Assembly: GCA_002862435.1 (NCBI GenBank)
Contig: PKDC01000006.1
Coordinates: 50,653-114,652, forward strand
Length of the DNA stretch: 64,000 nt
Source of the DNA: Pseudomonadota bacterium
GTDB lineage: Bacteria; Pseudomonadota; Gammaproteobacteria; UBA5335
Reading direction: 5' to 3'
Both the position numbers and the translations under genes were made by a program. Shown here piece after piece: positions 57,166 to 64,000 of the stretch (its first letter is position 1; each line of letters begins with the position of its first letter). The notes below the pieces were generated by a model. That model ran no database searches, was not told the DNA's origin, and was given only the letters and a program-made list of their open reading frames with translations.

Positions 57166-59883
57166 CTAGCCGCCATGCGCGGCATCCCAGTTCGCTCCGA
57201 CACCCGCATCAACCTCCAGCGGAACCGCCAGTTCCGCCGCCCCGGACATGCGCGTCAGAACCCCTTCCCGCACCGCCTCGACAGCCTCCTGCGGAACCTC
57301 GAACACCAACTCGTCGTGCACCTGCAGGATCATTCGCGCCGGCACGGCCTCCTGTGCGATCCAGTGATCGATGGTGATCATGGCTCGCTTGATGATGTCC
57401 GCCGCCGTGCCCTGCATGGGCGCGTTGATGGCGGTGCGCTCGGCATACTGGCGCTGGGCGGCATTGCGGGCCTGGATGTCCGGCACATACAGCCGCCGCC
57501 CGAAGACCGTTTCCACGAAACCCTGTTCCCGGGCCGTTGCACGGGTTTGTTCCATGAAGCTGCGCACGCCCGGATAGCGCTCGAAGTAGCGATCCACATA
57601 GCGTTGCGCCGCATCCCGGGTCAGACCCAATTGCCGCGCCAGCCCGAAGGCCGACATGCCATAGATCAACCCGAAGTTGATCGCCTTGGCGGCGCGCCGC
57701 TGCTCGCTGCTCACGATCTCCAGGGGGACGCCGAACACCTCCGCCGCCGTTGCCCGATGCACGTCCTCCCCCTGCGCGAAGGCCTCGCACAGCCGCGCGT
57801 CCCCGGACAGGTGGGCCATGATGCGCAGCTCGATCTGGGAGTAATCGGCGGACAGCAGGACATGGCCCGGATCGGCAATGAAGGCCTGGCGGATGCGCCG
57901 TCCCTGCGCCGTGCGCACCGGGATGTTCTGCAGGTTGGGGTCGGAGGAGGACAGTCGCCCGGTGGCCGCCACGGCCTGCTGGTAGGAGGTGTGGATACGC
58001 CCGGTGCGCGGATCGATCTGGGCCGGCAGTTTGTCGGTATAGGTCGACTTGAGCTTGGCCAGGCTGCGGTAGTCCAGGATCAGCCGGGGCAGAGGATAAT
58101 CGACGGCCAGTTCCTGCAACACGTCCTCGGCCGTGGAGGGCTGGCCCTTGGGCGTCTTGCGCGTCACCGGCAGGCCCAGCTTGTCGTAGAGGATTTCCTG
58201 CAACTGTTTGGGCGAGTCGAGGTTGAAGGCGCACCCGGCCTCGGCCTGGGCGCGCTCACGCAGGCTGGCCATCTCCTCCGCCAGCTCGGCGCTCTGGGCG
58301 CGCAGCAGGCTGGCGTCCACCCGCACGCCGAGCCGTTCCATGCGCCCCAGCACCGGCATGAGCGGCATTTCGATCGATTCATACACCCGCTCCAGCGCCG
58401 GCACGGCCTGTAGCCGGGGCCACAGCACCTGATGCAGGCGCAGGGTGATGTCCGCATCCTCCGCCGCGTAGCGGGTGGCGGCATCCAGCGGAACGGCGGC
58501 GAAGGGAATCTGGCGGGCGCCCTTGCCGGTCACGGTTTCATAGCTGATCGTCGAGATGCCCAGCTCGCGCAGGGCCTGGGTATCCAGATCGTGCCGCGCC
58601 GTGCTGTCCAACACATAGGATTCCAGCAGGGTGTCGTGACGGATGCCCGCCAGTCGGATGCCGTGGTTTTCCAGCACGGCCCGGTCGTATTTCAGGTTTT
58701 GCCCGACCTTGGGCCGGTCCGGGTCTTCCAGCAGTGGGCGCAGCCGCGCCAGCGTGGCGTCCCGGTCGAGCTGGGGCACGGCATCGAGGCCTTCATGGGC
58801 CAGCGGAATGTAGATCGCCTCGCCCGGCTCGATGGCGAAGGACACCCCGACAATGCGGGCGTTCAGGCTATCGAGGCCAGTGGTTTCGGTGTCCAGCGCA
58901 ATCAGCTCGGCCCGTTCCAGCCGGTCCATCCAGGCCGACAGCGCCGCCTCGTCCCGGATGCAGTGGTACAGCCTGGGATCATCCCGCGAAGGCGCTGGCG
59001 CCGCTGTCGCGTCCGTCGGGGGCGCCAACTCCCGCAACAGGCCGCCCATTTCCAGGTCCTGGGCAAGCGCAAGCAGGGCTGCTGTGTCAGCCGGGGCGGG
59101 ATGCAGGTCATCGAGCCCCAGCGCCAGATCGAGATTTGTGCGGATCCGCGCCAACTCGCGCGACAGCGCCAATTGATCCAGGTGGCTGCGCAGCGATTCG
59201 CCGACCTTGCCGGTGATGGCGTCAGCGGCCGCCAGCACGGCATCGAGGCTGCCGTGGGTGCTGAGCCACTTGGCCGCCGTCTTGGGTCCGACCTGGGGCA
59301 CGCCCGGGATGTTGTCGCTGCTGTCCCCCACCAGCGCCAGGTAATCGATGATGCATTCGGGCGGTACCCCGAACTTGGCCGTGACGCCCTCCCGGTCCAG
59401 CCAGGTGCCTTTCATGGTGTTGACCAGTCGGATGTGCCCGTCCACCAGTTGGGCCATGTCCTTGTCGCCGGTGGAGATCACGGTTTGCAGGCCCGCCGCC
59501 GCCGCTTGGCACGCCAGAGTGCCGATGACATCGTCCGCCTCCACGCCCGCTACCTCGATCAGCGGCAGTCCCATGGCGCGGATCAAGGCCTTGAGCGGGC
59601 TCACCTGCTGTGCCAGATCGTCCGGCATCGGGGGGCGGTGGGCCTTGTAGGCCTGGAACAGCTCGTCGCGGAAGGTCTTGCCGCGCGCATCGAACACCAC
59701 GGCCAGCCGGACCGGCTGTAGTTCGGCAATGAGCTTGCGCAGCATGTTGAACACACCCACCACCGCGCCGGTGGGGCGCCCATCGCGAGTGCTCAGCGGC
59801 GGCAGGGCGTGGAAGGCGCGGTAGAGATAGCCGGAGCCATCCACCAGCACCAGCGGCACCGGCGGGGGAATCGCCGCCTTCAT
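57166..59883 (-). CDS. polA: DNA polymerase I
   Basis: 905 residues, with all three domains. The 5'-3' exonuclease starts at LVLVDGSGYLYRAFHALPPL and has GVEADDVIGTLA and GDSSDNIPGVPQVGPKTA (the helix-hairpin-helix). The 3'-5' proofreading domain has LIALDTETTGLDSLNARIVG with the Asp/Glu metal ligands. The polymerase domain has DYSQIELRIMAHLSGD (motif A), the RRAAKAINFGLIYGMSAFGLARQL O-helix and VHDELVFEV (motif C). Proofreading residues DxE are intact. It lies seven bases downstream of lysA in the same direction. Confidence 0.98.
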   Translation of the reverse strand: MKAAIPPPVPLVLVDGSGYLYRAFHALPPLSTRDGRPTGAVVGVFNMLRKLIAELQPVRLAVVFDARGKTFRDELFQAYKAHRPPMPDDLAQQVSPLKALIRAMGLPLIEVAGVEADDVIGTLACQAAAAGLQTVISTGDKDMAQLVDGHIRLVNTMKGTWLDREGVTAKFGVPPECIIDYLALVGDSSDNIPGVPQVGPKTAAKWLSTHGSLDAVLAAADAITGKVGESLRSHLDQLALSRELARIRTNLDLALGLDDLHPAPADTAALLALAQDLEMGGLLRELAPPTDATAAPAPSRDDPRLYHCIRDEAALSAWMDRLERAELIALDTETTGLDSLNARIVGVSFAIEPGEAIYIPLAHEGLDAVPQLDRDATLARLRPLLEDPDRPKVGQNLKYDRAVLENHGIRLAGIRHDTLLESYVLDSTARHDLDTQALRELGISTISYETVTGKGARQIPFAAVPLDAATRYAAEDADITLRLHQVLWPRLQAVPALERVYESIEMPLMPVLGRMERLGVRVDASLLRAQSAELAEEMASLRERAQAEAGCAFNLDSPKQLQEILYDKLGLPVTRKTPKGQPSTAEDVLQELAVDYPLPRLILDYRSLAKLKSTYTDKLPAQIDPRTGRIHTSYQQAVAATGRLSSSDPNLQNIPVRTAQGRRIRQAFIADPGHVLLSADYSQIELRIMAHLSGDARLCEAFAQGEDVHRATAAEVFGVPLEIVSSEQRRAAKAINFGLIYGMSAFGLARQLGLTRDAAQRYVDRYFERYPGVRSFMEQTRATAREQGFVETVFGRRLYVPDIQARNAAQRQYAERTAINAPMQGTAADIIKRAMITIDHWIAQEAVPARMILQVHDELVFEVPQEAVEAVREGVLTRMSGAAELAVPLEVDAGVGANWDAAHGG

Positions 59884-59890
59884 GGCCCGC

Positions 59891-61141
59891 TCAATCCGGC
59901 AGCAGGCTTTCGCCCGCCCACAGATCGGTCACCGATTCGCGCTCCCGCGCCACATGCACCCGCGCGCCGTCCACCAGCAGCTCCGGCGGCCGCGGCCTGG
60001 CGTTGTACTGGGAGGCCATCACGAAGCCATAGGCGCCCGCCGAGCGCACCGCGAGCAGATCGCCTTCCGCGATTCGCAACGGCCGCGCCTTGCCCAGGAA
60101 ATCCGCTGTCTCGCACACCGGCCCCACCACGTCATAGACCTGTTCCGGCCGCTCGGGATGCGCGCGCACCGGCACGATCTCCTGCCAGGCCTGGTACAGG
60201 GCGGGGCGGAGCAGGTCGTTCATGCCCGCATCGACAATGGCGAAATGGCGTTCCCCCTGGGCCTTGAGGTATTCCACCCGCGTCAACAGAATGCCGGCAT
60301 TGCCCACCAGCACCCGCCCTGGCTCCAGCACCAGTTGCAGCGAGCGCCCGGCCAGGCGCTGGCGCAGCGCGGCGGCATACTCGGCCGGATCGGGCGGGGT
60401 CTCGTCCCGATAGCGGATGCCCAGCCCGCCGCCCACATCCAGGTGTTCCAGGTGGATGCCCAGGGCCGCCAGCCGATCCACCAGCGCCAGCACGAGATCC
60501 AGCGCATCCACGAAGGGAGCGGTCTTGGTGAGCTGCGAGCCGATATGGCAATCCACCCCGACCACCCGGATGCCGGGCAGCTCCGCCGCCAGCCGGTAGA
60601 CCGCCTCGGCCTCGGCAATCGGGATGCCGAACTTGTTGTCCTTGAGTCCCGTGGCGATATAGGGATGGGTCTGGGCGTCCACGTCGGGATTGACGCGTAG
60701 CGAGACCGGCGCCGTGACGCCATGGGTCCGGGCCACGCCATCCAGCCGCCGGAGTTCCGGGATCGACTCCACGTTGAAGCAGCGGATGCCCATCGACAGC
60801 GCCTGCTCCAGTTCCGCGGCGCGCTTGCCGACCCCGGAGAAGACCACCTTGGCCGGATCGCCGCCCGCGTGCAGCACCCGCGCCAGCTCGCCGCCCGAAA
60901 CAATGTCGAAACCCGAGCCCAGGCGCGCCAGCACATCCAGCACCGCCAGGTTGGCATTGGCCTTCACGGCGTAGCAGATCAGATGCGGCTGGTCTCCCAG
61001 CGCCGTCGTCATTACCTGGAAGTGGCGCGTCAGGGTGGCGCGGGAATAGACATAGGCCGGCGTGCCGTAGGTGGCTGCTAGCGCTTCCAGGTCGACGTCC
61101 TCGGCATGCAGGCGGCCGTCGCGGTAAAGGAAATGATCCAT
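59891..61141 (-). CDS. lysA: Diaminopimelate decarboxylase
   Basis: Last step of lysine synthesis; PLP-dependent. 416 residues beginning MDHFLYRDGRLHAEDVDLEALAATYGTPAYVYSRATL. The PLP Lys is in YAVKANANLAVL, and the other signatures are HIGSQLTKTAPFVDALD, LDVGGGLGIRYRDETPPDP, EPGRVLVGNAGILLTRVE and GPVCETADFLGKARPL (catalytic Cys). Three bases downstream of lptM in the minus direction. In pseudomonads lptM-lysA is followed by dapF, which is missing here; polA follows instead. Confidence 0.97.
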   Translation of the reverse strand: MDHFLYRDGRLHAEDVDLEALAATYGTPAYVYSRATLTRHFQVMTTALGDQPHLICYAVKANANLAVLDVLARLGSGFDIVSGGELARVLHAGGDPAKVVFSGVGKRAAELEQALSMGIRCFNVESIPELRRLDGVARTHGVTAPVSLRVNPDVDAQTHPYIATGLKDNKFGIPIAEAEAVYRLAAELPGIRVVGVDCHIGSQLTKTAPFVDALDLVLALVDRLAALGIHLEHLDVGGGLGIRYRDETPPDPAEYAAALRQRLAGRSLQLVLEPGRVLVGNAGILLTRVEYLKAQGERHFAIVDAGMNDLLRPALYQAWQEIVPVRAHPERPEQVYDVVGPVCETADFLGKARPLRIAEGDLLAVRSAGAYGFVMASQYNARPRPPELLVDGARVHVARERESVTDLWAGESLLPD

Positions 61142-61144
61142 CGG

Positions 61145-61321
61145 TCAGAAATCACTCGGCGGCTGGGGTTCGGAAGGGGTGGTTGCGTCCGGCGCCGGAG
61201 CGGTCGGGGTGTCGGATGGCGCCGTCTTGGGTTCATCGGAATGGTAGAGCTCGCCCTTCTGGCCGCAGCCGGCCAACAACAGCAACGCAAACAGCAACGA
61301 CAGCCAGCGGGAGGCGCGCAT
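61145..61321 (-). CDS. lptM: LPS translocon maturation chaperone LptM-like lipoprotein
   Basis: 58 residues with a lipoprotein signal peptide; the lipobox is LLLAGCGQKGELYH, with lipidated Cys19. The GCGQKG-LYHSDEP segment matches the conserved start of mature YifL/LptM, a small lipoprotein that assists assembly and oxidation of LptD in E. coli. The tail is Pro/Ala/Thr-rich. Located three bases upstream of lysA, the usual partner gene in pseudomonads. A longer frame to 61447 is less likely. Confidence 0.88.
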   Translation of the reverse strand: MRASRWLSLLFALLLLAGCGQKGELYHSDEPKTAPSDTPTAPAPDATTPSEPQPPSDF

Positions 61322-61360
61322 GGACGGTATCCGTATCGGTGGGGGAAGGCCAAGGCGGCC

Positions 61361-61366
61361 AGTATA
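61361..61366 (-). promoter_or_regulatory. Putative -10 element upstream of lptM-lysA
   Basis: TATACT on the minus strand, with transcription expected near 61354, about 33 bases before the lptM ATG. No -35 match is seen at the usual distance, so this is only a weak proposal. Confidence 0.35.
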
Positions 61367-61578
61367 GAGCCCGCGCCCCGGCTTGCCCATGCGGCGGGGG
61401 AAGTGCAGGTCTGTCACCATACGGCTTAACCGTAGGCCGCAAGGCACGCTGTCCGGCGTGGTTGCGGGTTAAGCTTGATCACCCATCCACATGGCGCTTC
61501 GCTTCCCGGTGAACGGCGTCCCCAGCGCGTGGGACTTGAGTGGGTTTTGGGCTTAGCGCAAACGCAGTGAGGGATCCG

Positions 61579-61770
61579 ATGCAGAATCTTGAAACCGCAT
61601 TCGTCCAATGCCCCTATTGCTGGGAACAAATCGAGGTGGTCGTGGACTGTTCAGTAGAGAACCAGGAGTACGTCGAGGATTGCAGCGTGTGCTGTCGGCC
61701 GATCGTCATGACCGTCGCGACATTTCAAGGCGAGGTGGTCGGTATCGAAGCGCGGAGTGAAGATGAGTAA
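61579..61770 (+). CDS. CPXCG motif-containing cysteine-rich protein
   Basis: 63 residues from the ATG at 61579. Zinc-ribbon-like with two knuckles: CPYCWEQIEVVVD at 11-23 and CSVCCRPI at 35-42, followed by an acidic tail. Small proteins of this type (annotated as CPXCG motif-containing) are common in Gammaproteobacteria and have no known function. Its acidic tail has no counterpart that I can name. Confidence 0.85.
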   Translation: MQNLETAFVQCPYCWEQIEVVVDCSVENQEYVEDCSVCCRPIVMTVATFQGEVVGIEARSEDE

Positions 61771-61879
61771 GAGGCCGTTAATCGGCGTGTCGCGTGAAGT
61801 CCCGTCGATCGATGCGGCCGGTGCATTTTTGAGCGCCCACGGTTGATGGGCTGCAGTACAACCATGGGGAGTTTTGACG

Positions 61880-62269
61880 ATGGATGATCTGGGTAAGCTG
61901 GTGTTGCGCGTGACCCTGGGCGCGCTGCTGCTGTTCCATGGCGTCGACAAGCTGATCGGCGGCATTGATCCGATCGTGGGCATGGTGGCCGCGCGCGGCT
62001 GGCCAGCGCTGCTGGCGTGGGGCGTTTATGCCGGCGAGGTGCTCGGGCCATTGCTGGTTATCGTCGGCTTGTTCACCCGCCTGGGCGCGCTGCTCATCCT
62101 GGGCAACATGCTGGTGGCGCTGTTGCTGGTCCATGGCGGCCACTTCCTGATGCTGACCGAAACCGGCGGCTGGCGGCTTGAACTGCAGGCCTTCTATTTG
62201 CTCACCGCACTGGCGGTGTTGCTGCTGGGTCCGGGGGAACACAGCGTGGACGCCCGCCGCGGATCGTGA
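61880..62269 (+). CDS. DoxX family membrane protein
   Basis: 129 residues; ATG at 61880, GGGGAG about nine bases upstream. Four hydrophobic segments in the DoxX arrangement: LVLRVTLGALLLFHGVDKLIGGI, VYAGEVLGPLLVIVGLFTRLGALLIL and GNMLVALLLVHGGHFL, with FHGVDK and GGWRLELQAFYLLTALAVLLLG as typical features. DoxX-like proteins take part in membrane redox processes; the bacterial function is not defined. It follows the CPXCG gene by about 110 bases and may be transcribed separately. Confidence 0.9.
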   Translation: MDDLGKLVLRVTLGALLLFHGVDKLIGGIDPIVGMVAARGWPALLAWGVYAGEVLGPLLVIVGLFTRLGALLILGNMLVALLLVHGGHFLMLTETGGWRLELQAFYLLTALAVLLLGPGEHSVDARRGS

Positions 62270-62372
62270 CCGTGCCGGGCAGTCGGGAACGGCGCACAGT
62301 GGCATTTTCCGTATCAATCAAGGACGAACAGCGTAAAGAAGAGGGCTTGCGGAAAATGGCCGGCGCGATGCC

Positions 62373-64000
62373 TTATTCAAACCGAGAATACTCGCGCAGC
62401 CTCAAGTAACGGGCATCTTGCGCAAGGTTTGGCGCGGCATGAACGATCTCGTCCAAACATTGCCCCAACTCCGGGGGTGCCCACTGTTGGTCGGAAATCA
62501 CTGCATTCAGCAGTAGCAGTGCCTCCGTTGGGAATCGTTTGCACAGGCCAGATTCGGCAAGTAGATGAACGACGTAGCCCGGGTGTTCAATCGGTTGCAG
62601 CCAGTCCAGCACCGCAGTCAAGGCCGCCGGGAACTCGCCTCGGGCAGCAATCACCACACGAGTCAAGGACTCAGCTATTTGCGGCGTGACCTGGTTGCGG
62701 GACTTTGGCCAGATCTGTTGCCAAAACGGCTGCGCACGGTTCTTCCAATAGTCCTCGCGCTGATTGGCGGCCCCTTCTAATGCCTGAAGGAGCGCCTGCG
62801 CGGATTCCTCCAAACCCTCTTGTGGAAGTGCACCAATCGCAGATCGGAACTCATCTATGGTGTATCCCTCAATCGATTCCAACGCTGCGTAAGTCATGAA
62901 TGCTGCAAACCGCTGACGGTGCTCGCCAAGATCGGCGTAGTGGTTTGCGCTCTCTAGAAACTGCGGCTTGATGGCGGTCAGCAATGGCGGGTACAAGCGC
63001 GGCGACCAGAGGAAACCTTCCCACACGGCTTTTGCTTCAACCGGATTGCTCCAACTGAACAGCGGCAGCAGGTATTGCTCGGTCCACGGGCGGTCCAGAC
63101 GGAAAAATGCGATCAGGTGCGAACCCAGCACTACCCGGCCGTGGCGGAATCGGTCCACCTGCACATCGCAGATTTCGGTGAAGAAGGATTTGATGACGAC
63201 GGGAAGTTGATCGTTGTCGTTTGGGTTTCGTTTGAACCACAAATTGATCAGAGCCTGCGTGACATGCCCGACGGGATGATAAATAGCAGAGCCCACGGTG
63301 TTATGGGTCTCTACACCATCGCGGATGATGCGAAAACCTGGGCCTGCTTCAAGCGGCAGTGCCAGCACTCGGTGGCACAACTCCAGCAGGATGCTTTCGT
63401 GGCGATTGATCGGCTTAGAGGCGGCCTCCATCCACCACGTTACAGCGTGGGCAATCTCCTGAAGTGCGGCATCAGGCATGGTTTGCACCAGCGGTGCGGC
63501 GTATCGCCAAGAGCGCAACACTATGTTTTCTTCGGACCAAGTCTGCAGAGCCTCGCCCCATCGGTCAGCGGGCCACACGCCTTCCTGTGCCAAATCACAT
63601 AACGCGAACAGACTGTGAAAGAAGCGCGTGCGGCAAACGTCACGCCATGTATCTTCGTAGAATGGCCGCCGCTCGGGCGTCGGCTTTGAGAGCCATTGCA
63701 CCAGCTCCTGTCGCTTGCGAGGAGCAATGTCGACGTCCCGGCTTTTTTCGTAATCCGGATCGCCAGTGCCACTCATCCAGTGCGAGAACTCGTCACGCTC
63801 ATTGGTCGCCAACTGCCATTGCGGGTAGGCAGTGGATATCTCCGCCAGGCGCGCCGCTGCGGGTGCTTCCAGATCTAGGCCGGATGTGCTCAGCTTGGCC
63901 AGATGCAGCCAGACGGAGCGGGCCACCAAATGTTGCCACTGATCTGCTTCTAGGTCGTCCTGATACATCTCGCGCGGGGGGCCAACCAAGATGGCTGCCT
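62373..64000 (-). CDS. C-terminal part of a large protein resembling SIR2/DUF4020 phage-defence proteins (partial)
   Basis: The frame is open to the window end without a stop, so the start lies outside. The visible 540 residues are helical and rich in Trp/Arg/Leu repeats. HRFRHGRVVLGSH-type (RFRHGRVVLGSHLIAFFRLDRP), DVQVDRFRHGR, NDNDQLPVVIKSFFTEICD and WEGFLWSPRLYPPLL are, from memory, reminiscent of the C-terminal region of long SIR2-domain proteins (DUF4020; Dsr1-type defence sirtuins). No SIR2 domain is in the visible part, so the link to NAD+ depletion is inference. Codon use is less GC-biased than in neighbouring genes, which suggests accessory DNA. The gene marks a possible island edge at about 62.3 kb. 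Confidence 0.55.
   Translation of the reverse strand, partial: AAILVGPPREMYQDDLEADQWQHLVARSVWLHLAKLSTSGLDLEAPAAARLAEISTAYPQWQLATNERDEFSHWMSGTGDPDYEKSRDVDIAPRKRQELVQWLSKPTPERRPFYEDTWRDVCRTRFFHSLFALCDLAQEGVWPADRWGEALQTWSEENIVLRSWRYAAPLVQTMPDAALQEIAHAVTWWMEAASKPINRHESILLELCHRVLALPLEAGPGFRIIRDGVETHNTVGSAIYHPVGHVTQALINLWFKRNPNDNDQLPVVIKSFFTEICDVQVDRFRHGRVVLGSHLIAFFRLDRPWTEQYLLPLFSWSNPVEAKAVWEGFLWSPRLYPPLLTAIKPQFLESANHYADLGEHRQRFAAFMTYAALESIEGYTIDEFRSAIGALPQEGLEESAQALLQALEGAANQREDYWKNRAQPFWQQIWPKSRNQVTPQIAESLTRVVIAARGEFPAALTAVLDWLQPIEHPGYVVHLLAESGLCKRFPTEALLLLNAVISDQQWAPPELGQCLDEIVHAAPNLAQDARYLRLREYSRFE

Overview
The window is about 64 kb of GC-rich, gene-dense chromosome from a gammaproteobacterium, and it contains the replication origin. 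The evidence is the order rpmH-rnpA-yidC-mnmE diverging from dnaA-dnaN-recF-gyrB, a cluster of DnaA boxes between dnaA and dnaN (as in Pseudomonas), the dsbA / cytochrome c4 / engB / polA and lptM-lysA neighbourhoods, and a hisBHAFIE-tatABC operon. I cannot name the genus. Most of the window is ordinary core genome; the accessory material is scattered.

Layout. 0-4.8 kb: the 3' end of rimO, an HNH nuclease, hemH, a small exported protein, a Nudix hydrolase and an Atg22/UMF1-like transporter. 4.9-5.3 kb: a stretch without a protein gene that I read as a CsrB/RsmZ-type regulatory RNA on the minus strand, with about 20 GGA motifs, at least seven hairpins with GGA in the loop, an intrinsic terminator and an upstream GacA-like box. 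5.36-10.9 kb: dtd, then hisBHAFIE and tatABC on the plus strand. 10.9-16.2 kb: an M16 double-domain lipoprotein peptidase, a TauE/SafE permease and a DegP/MucD protease. 16.3-19.5 kb: a class II (B12-dependent) ribonucleotide reductase split into two genes, with two NrdR-like boxes. 19.7-31.4 kb: a transglutaminase-like protein, tRNA-Arg(ACG), a GST, two SDRs, opgD, an FmdB-like protein, an acyl-CoA dehydrogenase, a SulP transporter and a large KatE catalase whose base composition differs from its surroundings.

31.8-35.2 kb: a methyltransferase, a LigB/DODA-type dioxygenase and an Old Yellow Enzyme. 35.4-40.4 kb: a tightly coupled six-gene minus-strand operon encoding, in transcription order, a RibD-C-type reductase, a dehydrogenase without the usual zinc ligands, a PTPS/QueD-like protein lacking one zinc ligand, a glycosyltransferase, a SAM methyltransferase and a CDP-alcohol phosphatidyltransferase. 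It looks like a pathway that builds and decorates a pterin- or pyrimidine-like molecule, perhaps ending at the membrane. It is the best candidate here for an undescribed system. 40.6-50.6 kb: mnmE, yidC, rnpA, rpmH, oriC, dnaA, dnaN, recF, gyrB; yidD is missing from its usual place. 50.6-61.4 kb: a SAM hydrolase, a DUF442-type phosphatase, an NmrA-like protein, a Kef-type antiporter, dsbA with unusual active-site residues, cytochrome c4, engB, polA, lysA and lptM. 61.5-64 kb: a CPXCG protein, a DoxX protein and the C-terminal part of a large protein resembling SIR2/DUF4020 phage-defence proteins, cut by the window edge.

Connections within the window: TatABC would export the Tat-signal protein OpgD encoded at 25 kb; DsbA and DegP are periplasmic folding and quality-control factors; the CsrB-like RNA implies a CsrA/RsmA and GacS/GacA circuit elsewhere in the genome; the NrdR-like boxes imply control of nrdJ by NrdR.
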